A DNA stretch of 64,000 nt from Paramecium pentaurelia (taxonomy: Eukaryota > Ciliophora > Oligohymenophorea > Peniculida > Parameciidae): NCBI GenBank assembly GCA_905183005.1, contig CAJJDO010000032.1, positions 434,001 to 498,000 of the forward strand, read 5' to 3'. Shown here in pieces: positions 39,352 through 54,833 of this stretch. The notes below the pieces were generated by a model. It was not told the DNA's origin, did not search any database, and saw nothing but the letters and a program-made list of their open reading frames with translations. The number at the start of each line of letters is the position of its first letter. Within the stretch, counting starts at the first letter, position 1. Position numbers and translations under genes: made by a program.

Positions 39352-41103
39352 TCATTTGTCGAAAGACAGTAAATCTGCTGCCATGGATCCTTTAAAAAAT
39401 TCTAAATTGCTATTTACTGCACTACTTTCGAATGATTTTTCTTTTAATTTTAATTTAGCTAGATAATTGATGATTTCTATAGTATAATTTTCATTTATTG
39501 GTTTATTGAAACTGAAAAAGTCAAGTAATTCTTTTGAAATAGAATTTAATCCTCTGTTTCTAAACATTATATTATTATCTCTTTATTAAATGCTTGATAA
39601 AATAATATTCTTGATATAATCATATTTTTTGCATATTCTTAATATTTCATCCTCTTATTCTATCAGAATATTTGATAGTGGAGGTTAAAATGAAATAATA
39701 CTCTAAACTTTTTAATTTATTTATTCTTATTTTTAACTTTCTTCAAATAAAGAATTAGAAATATCTTGATAATTTATTGCAGCACTTCCTCCTTATTATG
39801 TACTTTCACTTATTAACATTATACTACTTAATTATTCTTATTCTTTCAATAATTTTATCATTTTAAGTAAGATTTATTCTGAGTTTTATTATAAGAAATC
39901 ATCAAATTAAAACAATTTTGAATTAAACTAGTATTAAAAATCTTACTCAATACACATTGCATTTTATTTAGATTCTTAATTTTAGTATTATTCAATAAGT
40001 TTGTTTTATTCTACTTATGAAAGCAATTTAAAATTTTCTTTTATTTTTTCTTCACAATATTCAAAAAATAAACAATCAAAATAATTTTCACAAATCCACA
40101 ATGGTATTGAAGATTTAAGAAAATTGTTATCTTTTTCCCATTTTTCAATAAACACTAACAAATTACCTTTTGATTCAAAATATAGATTATTCATTAAATC
40201 CTATGAATCTTTTTGAATAAATTAAATAATATCTTTAAGTTAATCTGAAAATTAAAAGTCACTTTTACCAATCCATTATAAATTAGCAACATCAATATTT
40301 ATATCAATTATTGCATTAAATAATTTATGAAATTAAATATCTGATTAATTATTAGATCTTCTTGCAATTTTAAATTCATCAAGTATAAAGTTAATATCTA
40401 ATTATTAAACCATGCATCCCCATAATTTACCTCCAATTATTTCAATTTTTAATTCTGGAGATAATTTATAGAATTTTTCATCAAAATATTTATTGATTGG
40501 ATTTAAATCATAATATGGATCCTTAGAAAATTTAATCAAATGATTTTAAAAGTGTTCCCAAATCAATGCATAAACCTAACTTTAAACTAAAATATTATTT
40601 TTGAGTTCTTTGATAATTTAATTTGCTAAATTGCAATAACTTTTAAGTCCTTAAAATAGCAATATTAATGAATTTTCATATTCACCTTCATAATTTGATT
40701 TCAAATTATCAAAATTCATTAATCTAAAATTCCTGACAAATTCTGAATCTATTTTCTAAATTTCTATTTAATTATATTTATTATAAGATTTTTTAGCAAT
40801 TAATTAACATTAAAAACTTGAACTTAAGTAATTGAGTAAAACGTCTTCAAATTACGTAATTTATAATGGAATAGATTTACTAAGAATATTTATCACTTTC
40901 TTTCTATAAATTATTGTAAATATAATTACCTGTTTTTTTCAAAGTTAAATGGAAACTTTATGAAAATTTATCTTAAATAGTTCAGTAATTTCACATCTGC
41001 TTATAGTTCTATGTCCTCTATTAGAAATTTTAAACAACTAAGTAATGATCTTTAACTATTAGATTAGGCTCCTCCCATTTATTTAATTAATAACTTTTTG
41101 CAT
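39352..41103 (-). CDS. Uncharacterised protein, 574 residues
   Basis: 575 codons with one 27-nt intron (40930-40956), a multiple of three with an in-frame TGA. The sequence is helical, rich in Asn, Gln, Glu, Phe, with no recognised motif; examples are KYFDEKFYKLSPELKIEIIGG, LPLWICENYFDCLFFEY-like aromatic segments, and a low-complexity tail starting about residue 420. The start is uncertain: the frame is open upstream to ATG 41184, which overlaps the stop of the preceding gene as ATGA, but the added 27 codons are AT-rich and hydrophobic. I chose ATG 41103. It runs in tandem with the TRANK1-like gene (start 39157), 194 bp apart. Confidence 0.7.
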
Positions 41104-41180
41104 TCTAATTCTGAATTCTAACTCTTAATTTATAGAATTATTGTTTAAATATAGAATATAAAATATATATATAAGAGAGA

Positions 41181-41624
41181 TCATATGTTAATCTTTTTCC
41201 AACCATCCTTTCGCATTGAGGTTTTAGTTGTCATTAATTTTGCTTTTAAAGGAGAAAGTGAAGATGGCATAGAGTCTGGCAAGAATTTCTCATCTTCAGA
41301 TTACAAATAATTCAATTCAATAAATATAATGATATCTCGAACGAAATCAAGATCATTTTAAAACTATCCATTAATTTAAGCTTCAATTAGGGACTATTAA
41401 ATAAGAAGTTTAAATTCCAAAAATGCTAGACGAGATATTTAGCCCAATTTGATAATTCCAATAATTTAGGGAATTTTGAAATCTAACTCTTCATTATTAC
41501 ATCTCAATAATGTACAAAATTAAGTTGAATATTTGGATAAGTCTATATTTTATTCAAGCCTTTTTGATATTTTCCATTAAAATTAATTTATTAAAGGATG
41601 AGTACTTACCCTATATTTATTCAT
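41181..41624 (-). CDS. Hypothetical protein, 147 residues
   Basis: Continuous frame of 148 codons from ATG 41624. Central part is hydrophobic and helical (KIPQIIGIIKLGQISRLAFL), then acidic, then a basic end with SMPSSLSPLKAK and TSMRKDGWKK. Composition is less AT-rich than the flanks. No family recognised. Its stop (TGA 41181-41183) overlaps an upstream ATG (41184-41182) of the next gene in the same direction. A GTAAGT near the start suggests a possible long intron, but the unspliced frame stays open. Confidence 0.6.
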
Positions 41625-41727
41625 TAATAATAATATTTGATTATATATAAATTTTAATTTAGAAAGTAATGATAAAAATACATATGATTGAAATTTAATT
41701 AGAATATAAAAATGATATTTATAAAAG

Positions 41728-42821
41728 TCAATCGAAGAATTAATTTTTTTTTTTGGAGTAATTTATGTTTTCAATATTTTTTTTAATTACTTTTTTTAAT
41801 GAGTCTTAAAATTGATTAATTCTTTCTTATTCCTCTGATTATTTAACTTTGGCAAAGCGATAAAAGAAAATACTATTTCTTTCAGCATTTCTACCTACAT
41901 TACTTTCATCCATATCTAATAGACTTGTTATAGCTGAATCATTCTAAACTTACCACATTTAATCCTATCTTGTAAAGAAAGATCTTCTATTCTTATATTA
42001 TTTATATAATTTGATACCAAACTATCAGATTTTACAGGAGAGAATAAGGCTGTCAACTCCATTAGAATTCTTGAACGTCTTTACATTTTTTCACTAACTT
42101 CTTGATTTAAGTTCTTTTTTTTATTTCCAGTAGATTTTTATTCCAAATAAAATTACTTTAATTATTTTCTAGGAACAATATCATCAAAAGCTTCTAATTC
42201 TGTAACTAAAGATTTAATTTAAGGAGGCTATTATTTTTCAAAATAATCTGCTAATTCATAATAAATTTCATTATGTCTTCTTAATTAATATATTGGTGTA
42301 TTATATTTTCTGTTGTCATCTCTTGTTAATGATCTTAATTTCATAATTAACTCTTATCTTGAAAGATCAGTGAAATTGCATTTTTCTTCTGTATTTCTAT
42401 GAGTCTCAGCTAGTCTATTATACAATTAATACAAATCTTCATTGGGTTGTTATCTCAAGCCTAAATTAATATCTTTACTTATTCTTTCATATTCACATTA
42501 ATCTTTTAATTTTATTTTCCCATCTAATTACCATCCTTTATATTATTTTATTGGATCATAATTTTATTTGAATATTTTGTAACCAGGTGGTCCAAAATCA
42601 TTTTATGTAGCATCTAATTTGCAATGTTAAGCTTAACAATATTTAAGTGCTTTTTTCTTTTCAAAACCAGCTCTCCTTAATTTTGCAAATACAGTTGCAT
42701 TTTCTTGATTTTCTTCAGTAAACTTACGTCTAGGAATAAATCTTTAACAATCTCTAAATAAACCACTAGTTAATTTATTTGGTTTTTCAAATGGAGATGA
42801 ACTAAATGCAGTTTCTCTCAT
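41728..42821 (-). CDS. Uncharacterised protein, 355 residues, with decayed tandem paralogue
   Basis: 356 codons after one 26-nt intron (GT at about 42030, ending AAG). Basic with conserved-looking blocks: LTSGLFRDCQRFIPRR, LRRAGFEKKKALKYCQAQHCK (with Cys and His), FGPPGYKIFKQNYDP, ELADYFEKQQPPQIKSL and ITSLLDMDESNVG. A phospho-site-like basic stretch follows (MQRRSRILMEL). No catalytic motif seen. The neighbour at 42920-43794 repeats the same blocks but is broken, so this is the surviving copy. The Cys-x-x-His-Cys cluster could bind metal, an inference only. The intron is inferred from the frame shift between NYINN and the block beginning NRRSFFTRQ. Confidence 0.7.
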
Positions 42822-42919
42822 AATAATATGATAATAATATAATTAGAATTAATAATCATATATATTTCAAATCTTTATCATATAAAGTTTCATCAAATTT
42901 ACAATTTATCCTATCAACA

Positions 42920-43794
42920 ACTTTTCAGACTAATTAATCTAGTATTTATTAAAATTATTTATTTATTCTTTAATCTCCATTTGGTAATATTTAGTCTATA
43001 GAAGATTTTAATTGTTGCATATTTTTTGAAGTTGAAAGCACTTAGTTTTATCTATTATTATCAGTTTTTGGATCAAAACTTATCGCTACTCAATAATATA
43101 ATTTCAATTGAACAACTATTCAATCAATTCATATAATGCCTTTTCTTTTTACTTTTTAATCCTTTCTCTTTATCTGTTCTTTTTATATCTTATCTCTAAA
43201 CTGTAGGCTCTATTTTAAATTGTTCTCTTAATTATTTTTGGATTATTTCATCAAATGATTCTATATCAGTTATTAAGGTACTAGGTAAAGGTTTTAATTT
43301 TCATAATAATCTGCTAATTCAAAATAATGGTCTTTTTTCCTTTTCCCATTTAAAATTATGGAAGCATAAATCATTTACTGGAATTGCTCAAACCTAATAA
43401 AACTATTCGGCCTTTCAAATATTTTTTTATTCATCTTAGTTACTGAAATGTATCAATCCATCATCTCCTTTAGCCCTTTAAAATTTCTCAGGACTTCTCT
43501 CATTCATTTTCCAACTATTTGCCAACCTCAAATAATCCTCTATTTATCCAGAGAAGTTTAGAAATTTTGAAGTCCATGTTTACTTTGTGAAGAATAAATT
43601 TTACAATGGCAAGCAAAACAATACTTTAATGCTTTATCTCTAATTAATTCAAATTTTCAAAGCTTAGAATACATCATTGCATCCTCTTCATTTGGTTAAA
43701 GTGAGCTTACTTTGGGTTAGAATCTTTTACATTATCTGAACAATCCAATCTCTGTTGGAGAAATAGATGAATTATTCAACCTAACATACTTCAT
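42920..43794 (-). pseudogene. Degenerate paralogue of the adjacent 355-residue gene
   Basis: From a possible ATG at 43794 the minus strand encodes SSISPTEIGLFRQCKRF and DKALKYCFACHCK, matching LTSGLFRDCQRF and KKALKYCQAQHCK of the neighbour. It meets TGA within the next conserved block (YSKL-stop-KFELIRD), then shows frame changes before further matches (HYFELADYYEN, DIESFDEIIQKQ, and a Q-rich end near 42930). Introns of normal size do not join these frames. A copy with both stops and frameshifts is best read as a pseudogene from tandem duplication; sequencing error cannot explain so many breaks. Confidence 0.75.
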
Positions 43795-44139
43795 TAATCA
43801 ATATTTATAATCATTACCTTTATTCAAATTTGTTTTTTATATTTAGTACTTGAATTTACTCTTCTTCTTTAAAAATAAAAAGATTAATATATACATTTAT
43901 GATTGTTCATTGTATCCTAATGAATTTATTTACTAAACTTATTTAATTTATTATAATTATTTTAAGATTGTACTATGAGAATAATTATTAAGTGAAGAGA
44001 TTTTTATTGCTAATTATCTAAACAAGATTATTACTCTGTTATTACAAAGTTAGTCTTAGATTTGATTTTTAGATAGTAAATTTTTAGATATAGATTAAGA
44101 TTTTAATTATAATTTATATATATATTAATGATATCTATT
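43795..44139. other. Intergenic region
   Basis: 345 bp, AT-rich, between the pseudogene start and the adaptor gene stop. Nothing recognised. Confidence 0.5.
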
Positions 44140-48309
<4,170 letters not shown>

Positions 48310-48540
48310 TTAAATTAAATAAATAATTATATTTCAGTTGAAGACATATATTTCAATTTAAAAAAGAGTACTCTATATAGCATTATTTTTTAAAGTACTA
48401 TGATTTAAATGAAGAAACATAATCAAAGTATGAAAATATTTAATCTATTAAATAATATGAACTCTAAGATGTATTTAACTATTTATTCTTCATAAGTTTA
48501 ACATATATATATATAATTTCGTTTGTTTAATTAAAAAAGG

Positions 48541-48696
48541 AGGGTGCGAGGGTTTCCCCTCACTAGCAGAAATTGAGCGATAAAGCCTTTCCAAACGGAA
48601 AGTTTTGGAGCCTCACTGACGCCGGTTGTGCGATGGCCAGCTTAACCCCACACTGCTAATCTGCATGATCATCAGCAGTGCTCGCCAGGTAAGTGA
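48541..48696 (-). ncRNA. U1: U1 spliceosomal snRNA
   Basis: A GC-rich island in AT-rich DNA. The minus strand starts with ACTTACCTGGC, whose ACTTACC pairs with the GTAAGT 5' splice sites used here. It then has stem-loop I with loop GATCATGCAG (U1-70K loop type), stem-loop II with a CGCACA loop (U1A type), a stem-loop III, the Sm site AATTTCTG, and a terminal hairpin GTGAGGG-GAAA-CCCTCGC. About 156 nt against 164 in human U1. A TATA-like TATATAAG lies about 23-30 bp upstream (48719-48726), and a T-run follows the 3' end (AAAAAAGGAG on the plus strand). The 5' end is placed by alignment to the conserved AU-ACUUACC. Confidence 0.92.
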
Positions 48697-49070
48697 ATTA
48701 AGTAAAGTTAGAAATTTACTTATATAGTTTTAATAAAAATGATATTTTATGGGTTTGATATAAATAAATATAAAAAAGATGAATAATTAAATTTAAAGTA
48801 TTAAATAGTTAAACATCATATTTAATAATAATTTTAGATAAATTAAATAACATTTTTCAAGTTAATATAAATTACTAAAGAACTAAATAGTTACAAAGAG
48901 TTTCAAACATTAATATTAGTGTATAAAAAGATTGACCAATATTAATAAAAATAAGGGAACAATTTATGTAAATTAAAATAATATTGAGATCTTTTGTATG
49001 TGTAAAAATGAAGATAATCTAAATTTATTGAATTGATAATATAATAATAATTAATATATTTTTTATTTCA
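48697..49070. other. Intergenic region upstream of U1 and of the coiled-coil gene
   Basis: 374 bp between divergent transcription units. It must contain the U1 promoter (TATA-like element at 48719-48726) and the promoter of the 49071 gene. No other distinct element seen. Confidence 0.5.
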
Positions 49071-50495
49071 ATGAAATCAATATCATAATAGACAAGATCT
49101 CTAATTTAGAAATAATAGGAGTTAGGGTTGATTGATTCTAGAATTTCATAATTAAAATAATAATTATAATTGTAAGAATCTAACAATCATATCATTGAAT
49201 TCAAGGTTAATAAAATTTTAGAAACTAAAAAGAATGCATTTAAAGATTAATCAGATGTATTATCTGCATTATATTTATTTAGTCTAGTAGAAGAATTGAA
49301 AATCTGAATTAAGAATAAGAAAACAGAAACAGTAAAATTAAGTTATTGAAACAATTACAAGAAGAAGATGCTTTAAGAAGAAAAAGAGATTTGGATGAAG
49401 AAAAAAGACTTGAATAAGAAGTAATGAAAGAAAGATAAATGCTCTATCAATTGCAATATAAACATAGTTAAAATGAAGAGCTCTAACTTAAATAGTAGCA
49501 ATTCTAAAAGGTAAATTTAAGCCATGCTTAGTCTCATAGATTTAAGAATAGAAATTTAGAATGAAATAAAAATTAGATATGTAAAGAATAGAAAAAATAG
49601 AAAATGTTAGAAATTCTTAAATAAAAAAGAAAGCAGAACTTTCAGCTAAATTTGATTAATAATAATAAGAGTATTAGTTAAAAATTGAAGAAGAATAATA
49701 GTTAATTAAGTAAATATTCATTTGAATATAGAAAATTATCATTCTCTTAATTTAGATATTAAGCACTTAAAGATGATCTTGATTTGGCATAAAAGATATC
49801 TATAAGAGATTATACTAATTCAACAACAAATCAAGGTTTTATTAAACAGCCTTTTGATTAATCTAAAATAAAAAATGTTATTTTGACTAGTCCTTATGCA
49901 TAGATACCATCCATATTAAATTAAAAGTATTCTTATTGTTTAATCAATTAGAAATATAGAAAAATTGAATTTGTTATAAAAATTATTGAAACCTTCTTTC
50001 AAAGATCAATAATAAACAACTGAAAGATTAAATAAAAAAAATAATTAAACTCATTTCAATACTTAACTTTCAGATAGAACACATAAGAAAGAGAATTCAT
50101 CTAAATTTGAAACTGAAACAAGTAAAACTAAATAAAATAAATTCTAACCTATTAAAAAACAAAATACTAATTTGAATACTTAAAGAAAAAGTTCATATAA
50201 TTTAAATGTAGATTAGGATAGAAAATAAAATTAATAATCTGATAATAAATCTAATTCTTAAGATAAATAAAAAATGGAAGAAGATAATAAAGAAAATCAA
50301 TAAAAAGATGATTATGAATAAGAGAATTTTAATAATTATTAGGATGATAATGATTATGAAAATGATAATGATAATTAAACTCCATAATAAGATTAAGATA
50401 AATAACAAGATGAAAATTAAGAATAAAATTAATATAATGAAGACGAATTTTAAGATGAAGAACAATATCCAGATGATAATGATGAAGAATAGTGA
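49071..50495 (+). CDS. Coiled-coil protein with acidic Asn/Asp/Gln tail, 438 residues
   Basis: 439 codons after four introns (32, 29, 22 and 25 nt, at about 49286, 49510, 49711 and 49929). The frame is confirmed by exact division. Residues about 20-180 are coiled coil (LKQLQEEDALRRKRDLDEEK); the middle is basic and Ser/Thr-rich; the last 120 residues are strongly acidic with Asn, Asp, Tyr and Gln repeats (DDNDYENDNDNQ, DEEQYPDDNDEEQ). No catalytic motif. A nucleolar or chromatin acidic-tail role or a cytoskeletal role are both possible. The 3' end shows antisense-type Ile/Met frames that are shadows of the repeat-like acidic codons. Confidence 0.75.
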
Positions 50496-50659
50496 TTGTA
50501 ATTATTTTATGTTTTAAAATATGTACTGATTAAAGTACTGAAATTGACTTAAATGGATATATACTTACTATCACTTATTCACTTAATTCCCATATAAATT
50601 AATTAAAAACTTAAATAAAATGGGATGTTCATTATAAAAACAGAAATAAATTGAAATAA

Positions 50660-50821
50660 TCAGCAAGCGTTATTCGACAAATGCAAATACTTGTAATATC
50701 TTCTTTTTTGATTTTGTTTAGTTTCCCCTGATTAAAAATAAAGTTTAGAAGTTTATAATCCAACACTTGGAAAGCTTGTCTAAGTTCCCATTCTTGTACC
50801 TGCTTCAAAAAGCAATATCAT
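50660..50821 (-). CDS. Possible small protein, 53 residues
   Basis: A frame of 54 codons from ATG 50821 lies in an island clearly less AT-rich than the surrounding kilobase. It reads GTRMGTQTSFPSVGLQTSKL and then a basic end. The island extends upstream to about 50900 and holds another protein-like frame (EVSYSWSKLITSSFHD), so an unresolved two-exon gene or a structured RNA (GCTTTTTGAAGC hairpin) is equally possible. No family recognised. Confidence 0.3.
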
Positions 50822-51919
50822 GAAACGAAGAAGTAATTAACTTACTCCAGGAATATGAAACTTCAAGATATTTTGATATATATATATTTTGTATTAGATG
50901 TTTATTGAACTCATTCTTTTTATTCGTATCAATTCTTTAAAGATTTATAGCTTCACTCTATTGAGAAAATAAAGAAATACTATATTGTTTTACTAATCAG
51001 ACAATCTTAATATCAATTATTATAATAGCACAAATAAAACTTAAATTTCACAGTAAAAATCTATTTTATATAAAAATAAAGTTAGAAACCATAAGGTTAT
51101 TTAATAATTGTAATGAATAATGGTTTATTAGTCATAAAATTAGTTTTTAAGTTTATTAAATATTAATGAAAAATGGAGAATCAAATACCTATTTATGATA
51201 TTTCCTTTCATTTCTTATTAATAAATATAACACTTGTCAATAAGATAATAAAAGAGTATTCCTCATAATCTCTGAAAAATTCAAAATTTTTTATAACCCA
51301 AAAATTGATGTTAAAGTTCTAAATCTTCTCTGATATTTGAAAACAATATCAAGGTATTAATATTAACAAGATTGGAAAAAAAAGGATAAAGTAATATAAA
51401 TTCATTTATTCAGTTTTATAAACAATTCCAATAACATTTTGATAAATTATTTTTAATTAATACAATTAAAATCAATCAAATGAAATGCTATTCATTATAA
51501 TAAACTAATTCATATTATTTAGTTTATATAAGTTATAGATATCTTACATAAATAATTTAAAAATAAATAATGATATTATAAATAATAATATTAATTTAGA
51601 TATTTTGCAGATTTCTTTCAGTTACATTGCTTATTAAACATTAAACTATTAAAGATAATTATTAATTTTTTGCTTTCATCTATCTTTTTTAAATAACAAA
51701 TATAGAATTACAAACTTGTTTATATATCTTTAAGGTATGTGAATTAATAATGTTATTATTCTTATCTTTATAATAATTTGGATTTAAAATCAAAAGAAAA
51801 TGGATAAATATGATTAGAATTTTGTTATAATATACTTACTTGGTTATTTAGTATTAATTTAATATAATTTAATTGAAAAATTTAATAAATAATCAAGAAC
51901 TTAATTCATCATTTTAAAG
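50822..51919. other. Intergenic region
   Basis: About 1.1 kb of AT-rich sequence with no recognised gene; the first 80 bp belong to the compositional island noted for 50660-50821. Confidence 0.45.
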
Positions 51920-52335
51920 ATGGGTAAAATAATTTTAGAGTATTTGGATGGAAATAGAATTTATGTATGCACAAAATGTCACATACATATATCAAATTAC
52001 AAGAGTAGAATATCAAAGGTATGATTAAGTAAATGATTATAGAATTTTAGGGGTGGAATAGGACAAGCATTTCTGTTTGAGAAAGGGTACTTTATCATTA
52101 ATAATAAGTATCAATTATCATGTTGGACAACCTGAAGATAAGGATTTAATGACTGGAAAGCATATAGTCTAAGATGTTATTTGCAATGGCTGTAATAAAG
52201 TGATTGGATGGAAATATGTATTAAGGATTGTGTTGATTCATCAATTAGATTAAAGCATATAGAGAGTCGGAGAAATATAAAGAGGGAAAGATAATAATAG
52301 AAAGACATTATATAAGAAGAATTAAATGGAGCTGA
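51920..52335 (+). CDS. YPEL: Yippee-like zinc-binding protein
   Basis: 112 residues with three introns (24, 22 and 31 nt). The Yippee fold is clear: VCTKCHIHIS and ICNGCNKVIGWKY supply the two C-x2-C zinc pairs 50-60 residues apart; FRGGIGQAFLFEK matches the FxGxxGxAxLF block; MTGKHIVQDV and YKEGKIIIER match the end. Length is that of the family (about 120). Yippee proteins are conserved in nearly all eukaryotes; YPEL5 acts in a ubiquitin-ligase complex and others associate with the spindle. Too short for a sure subfamily. Confidence 0.93.
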
Positions 52336-52522
52336 TTTTATAATTTATATATTATTATTATATGCAGAAATACCTTTAAATTTTATTTGATTTTTAAGAT
52401 GAGATATATAAAATGACATAATAAAAGATGATTTTAATTAATTGCTGATTAGTTTTAATTAATTAAATCATCAAAAATAGTAAAAAAAGAATGTTGAATA
52501 ATAATGAATATATTTATTTATT

Positions 52523-54322
52523 ATGAATGAACCAATTTTTCATTACTATGGCAATAAAGCAGGTGTTGAAGGAGCAGATTAAGTTAAATAAGTAATTGAT
52601 GATGCAACTAGAGGATCTGAATATTATAAAAGATAATAGGAGAAACGATAATAAGTTCTTTAAAAAGTGAATAAGATGTAGATGGAATTGGATAATTATA
52701 AGAAGAATGAACTAAAAATCAAAGAAACAAAAGAATTTATTTAGAATAAAGTGAAAGAATTTTAAATTAACACAGATAGAATTTGGGCGCATTTTGATAT
52801 GGATATGTTTTATGTAGCTTGTGAACTATTAGATAAACCAGAACTTAAAGATAAACCAGTTGCTGTAGGTTAAAGTATAATATCTACAGCAAATTATGTT
52901 GCTAGAAAATATGGTGTTAGATCTGCTATGCCAGGTTTTGTAGCTAAGAAGTTATGTCCAGATCTCATATTTATTCCTTGTCATTTTGAGAAATATAGGA
53001 GTGTTTCAAATGTATTTGAATTAGATTTACATTAGATTTTTATGACTATCCTGAAGAAGTATGATGACAATCTAGAATCTATGGGGTTGGATGAAGCAAA
53101 TTTAGATCTTACAGAATATATAAATAATTCCTAAGAAGATCCAGCAATACTATGTGAAAATATTAGAAAAGATATATTCTTAGCAACTCAACTCACAGCA
53201 AGTTGTGGAGTTGGTCCTAATAAAATGATTGCTAAACTTGCTTCTGAAATTAATAAACCTAATGGATTACATATTGTTGAATAAACTCCCTCAGCTGTTC
53301 TTAATTTTTTAGAAAAATTACCTATAAGAAAGATCCCTGGAATTGGGAATATCACTGAATAAATATTAATTGGATTAAATTTTAATATTTGTAAGGATGT
53401 CAGAGACAGAGCTGATGAACTTTATGTAATCTTTACTCCTAAAACTTTTGAATATATATTTTATTCTTGTTGGGGAGTATCAAGAAACTATCATGTAGAA
53501 TTTGAAGATTAACATAGTATAAGTTGTTAAAGAACTTTTTCTAGCATAAGTACTTAAAGAGAATTTGAAGATAAAATTGATTATATAGCAGAAATATTAG
53601 CAGAAGAAATGTAATCAGAAGAAAAAGTTGGAAATCATCTTACTTTGATTATTAAAACATCTAAATTTGAAATAAGAAGTAAATCATTGTAACTTAATTA
53701 ATATACAAATCAATCTAAATAAATTGCTATATATGGAAAATAATTACTTAAGATTATGTAATTAGATGAACCAATAAGATTACTTGGATTAAAAATGAGC
53801 TCATTAGCAAATGAAAAATAAATTTAAAAATAATCCATCTCTACTTATTTCAAAAGACAAATTGATAAATCAAATGGCTAAGAAAACTTAGTACCATCTA
53901 TCAAGGGTTCAAAATCTCATTAAATTTCTGATGAAAATGATTCTATTAATAAAATACAATTACCATAACAAGATCAATCAAAACCTGATATATTAAGTGA
54001 TGATGAGGCTAGTAGTATTAGTAATTAGATCCTATCTGGAGTTAATAGTAAAAGTCATTAATCACAATAATAATAACAATAATATTAATAAAAATAGTAA
54101 GCATAACCAAAATCATTTCGTTGTCCTATTTGTAATAAGGAAATTGATTGTAAAGGGAATAATACTGTATTAAATAAGCATATAGATAGATGCATAACAT
54201 AATAAAATGTAATAGTAGAATAATCAGATGAGTCAAATAGAAATTTTTCTGGTTCAAAAAACAAGGTTCCATCTAAAATTGAAAGTAAGGCTTAGAAGAG
54301 TTTAAATTTTTTTAAGAAATGA
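52523..54322 (+). CDS. Y-family translesion DNA polymerase (DinB/kappa type) with UBZ and PCNA-binding end
   Basis: Intronless, 599 residues. The palm is seen in HFDMDMFYVACE (metal-binding Asp, steric-gate FY) and MGLDEANLDLT (second Asp-Glu pair; SLDEAYLD elsewhere). NYVARKYGVRSAMPGFVAKK, SCGVGPNKMIAKLASEINKP and KIPGIGNITE follow, as expected for the fingers, palm and thumb of pol kappa/DinB. After residue 400 comes a Ser/Gln-rich linker and a zinc finger FRCPICNKEIDCKG ... NKHIDRC (about 531-556), a UBZ ubiquitin-binding type. The C-terminus QKSLNFFKK fits a PCNA-interacting motif (Q-x-x-L-x-F-F). Together these fit recruitment to ubiquitinated PCNA at damaged forks. Yippee lies just upstream, not obviously linked. 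Confidence 0.9.
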
Positions 54323-54376
54323 ATCTATTTTTTGTAAAAATACAAAATTTAATTTTATAATTTTAAGAAATTTAAA

Positions 54377-54778
54377 TCAAATAATTTTTGTGAATGGATT
54401 GTTCTATTTGTTTTTCTATACGCATTTTTAAATATGATCATCAGCTATCCTAAAATCAAATTCTCTCAAACATCCTTTACAGAATTTCTTTGCATTTAAA
54501 ATTTAATTATATTTTGAGGAAACTTAAGGACTTCTATAAGGGAGTATTTCTGTTTTTAATTTAGTAGTTTTAGGTGGAGAGAATTGGGGTAACTTTTACT
54601 TATTTTCAATAAAATAATCAAATCCAACTCTTTTTAATTAAGAATTAAATGCACTACGCTTTTGTTAGAAGACATCTTTGCAAACTTTATAATGTTTAAG
54701 TAAACTATCTTTATTGAACTTTCTTCCACAACCTTAAGGACAGAGAATTAAGTCTTCTGTTTATTCTTCAGCTTTCAT
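54377..54778 (-). CDS. ZC2HC1-type zinc-finger protein, 133 residues
   Basis: Intronless, 134 codons. Two C2HC fingers: CPQGCGRKFNKDSLLKHYKVC and CKGCLREFDFRIADDHIQKC, each C-x2/3-C-x(11-12)-H-x3-C. The first is followed by QKRSAFNSQLKR, resembling the KR-x-FN/DS of ZC2HC1A/B, proteins of unknown role enriched in ciliated organisms. The polymerase and this gene converge, stops 54 bp apart. Confidence 0.8.
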
Positions 54779-54833
54779 AAATACTTATAATTTAATATTT
54801 ATAGTAAATGATTAATGAATATTAAATCATTTA

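Noticed and set aside
39352..39567. 71-residue protein
   Set aside because: It is the C-terminal end of the 574-residue gene, in the same frame.
50202..50517. Short Ile/Phe- or Met/Lys-rich frames on both strands
   Set aside because: They read the acidic, repetitive tail of the 49071-50495 gene in other frames.
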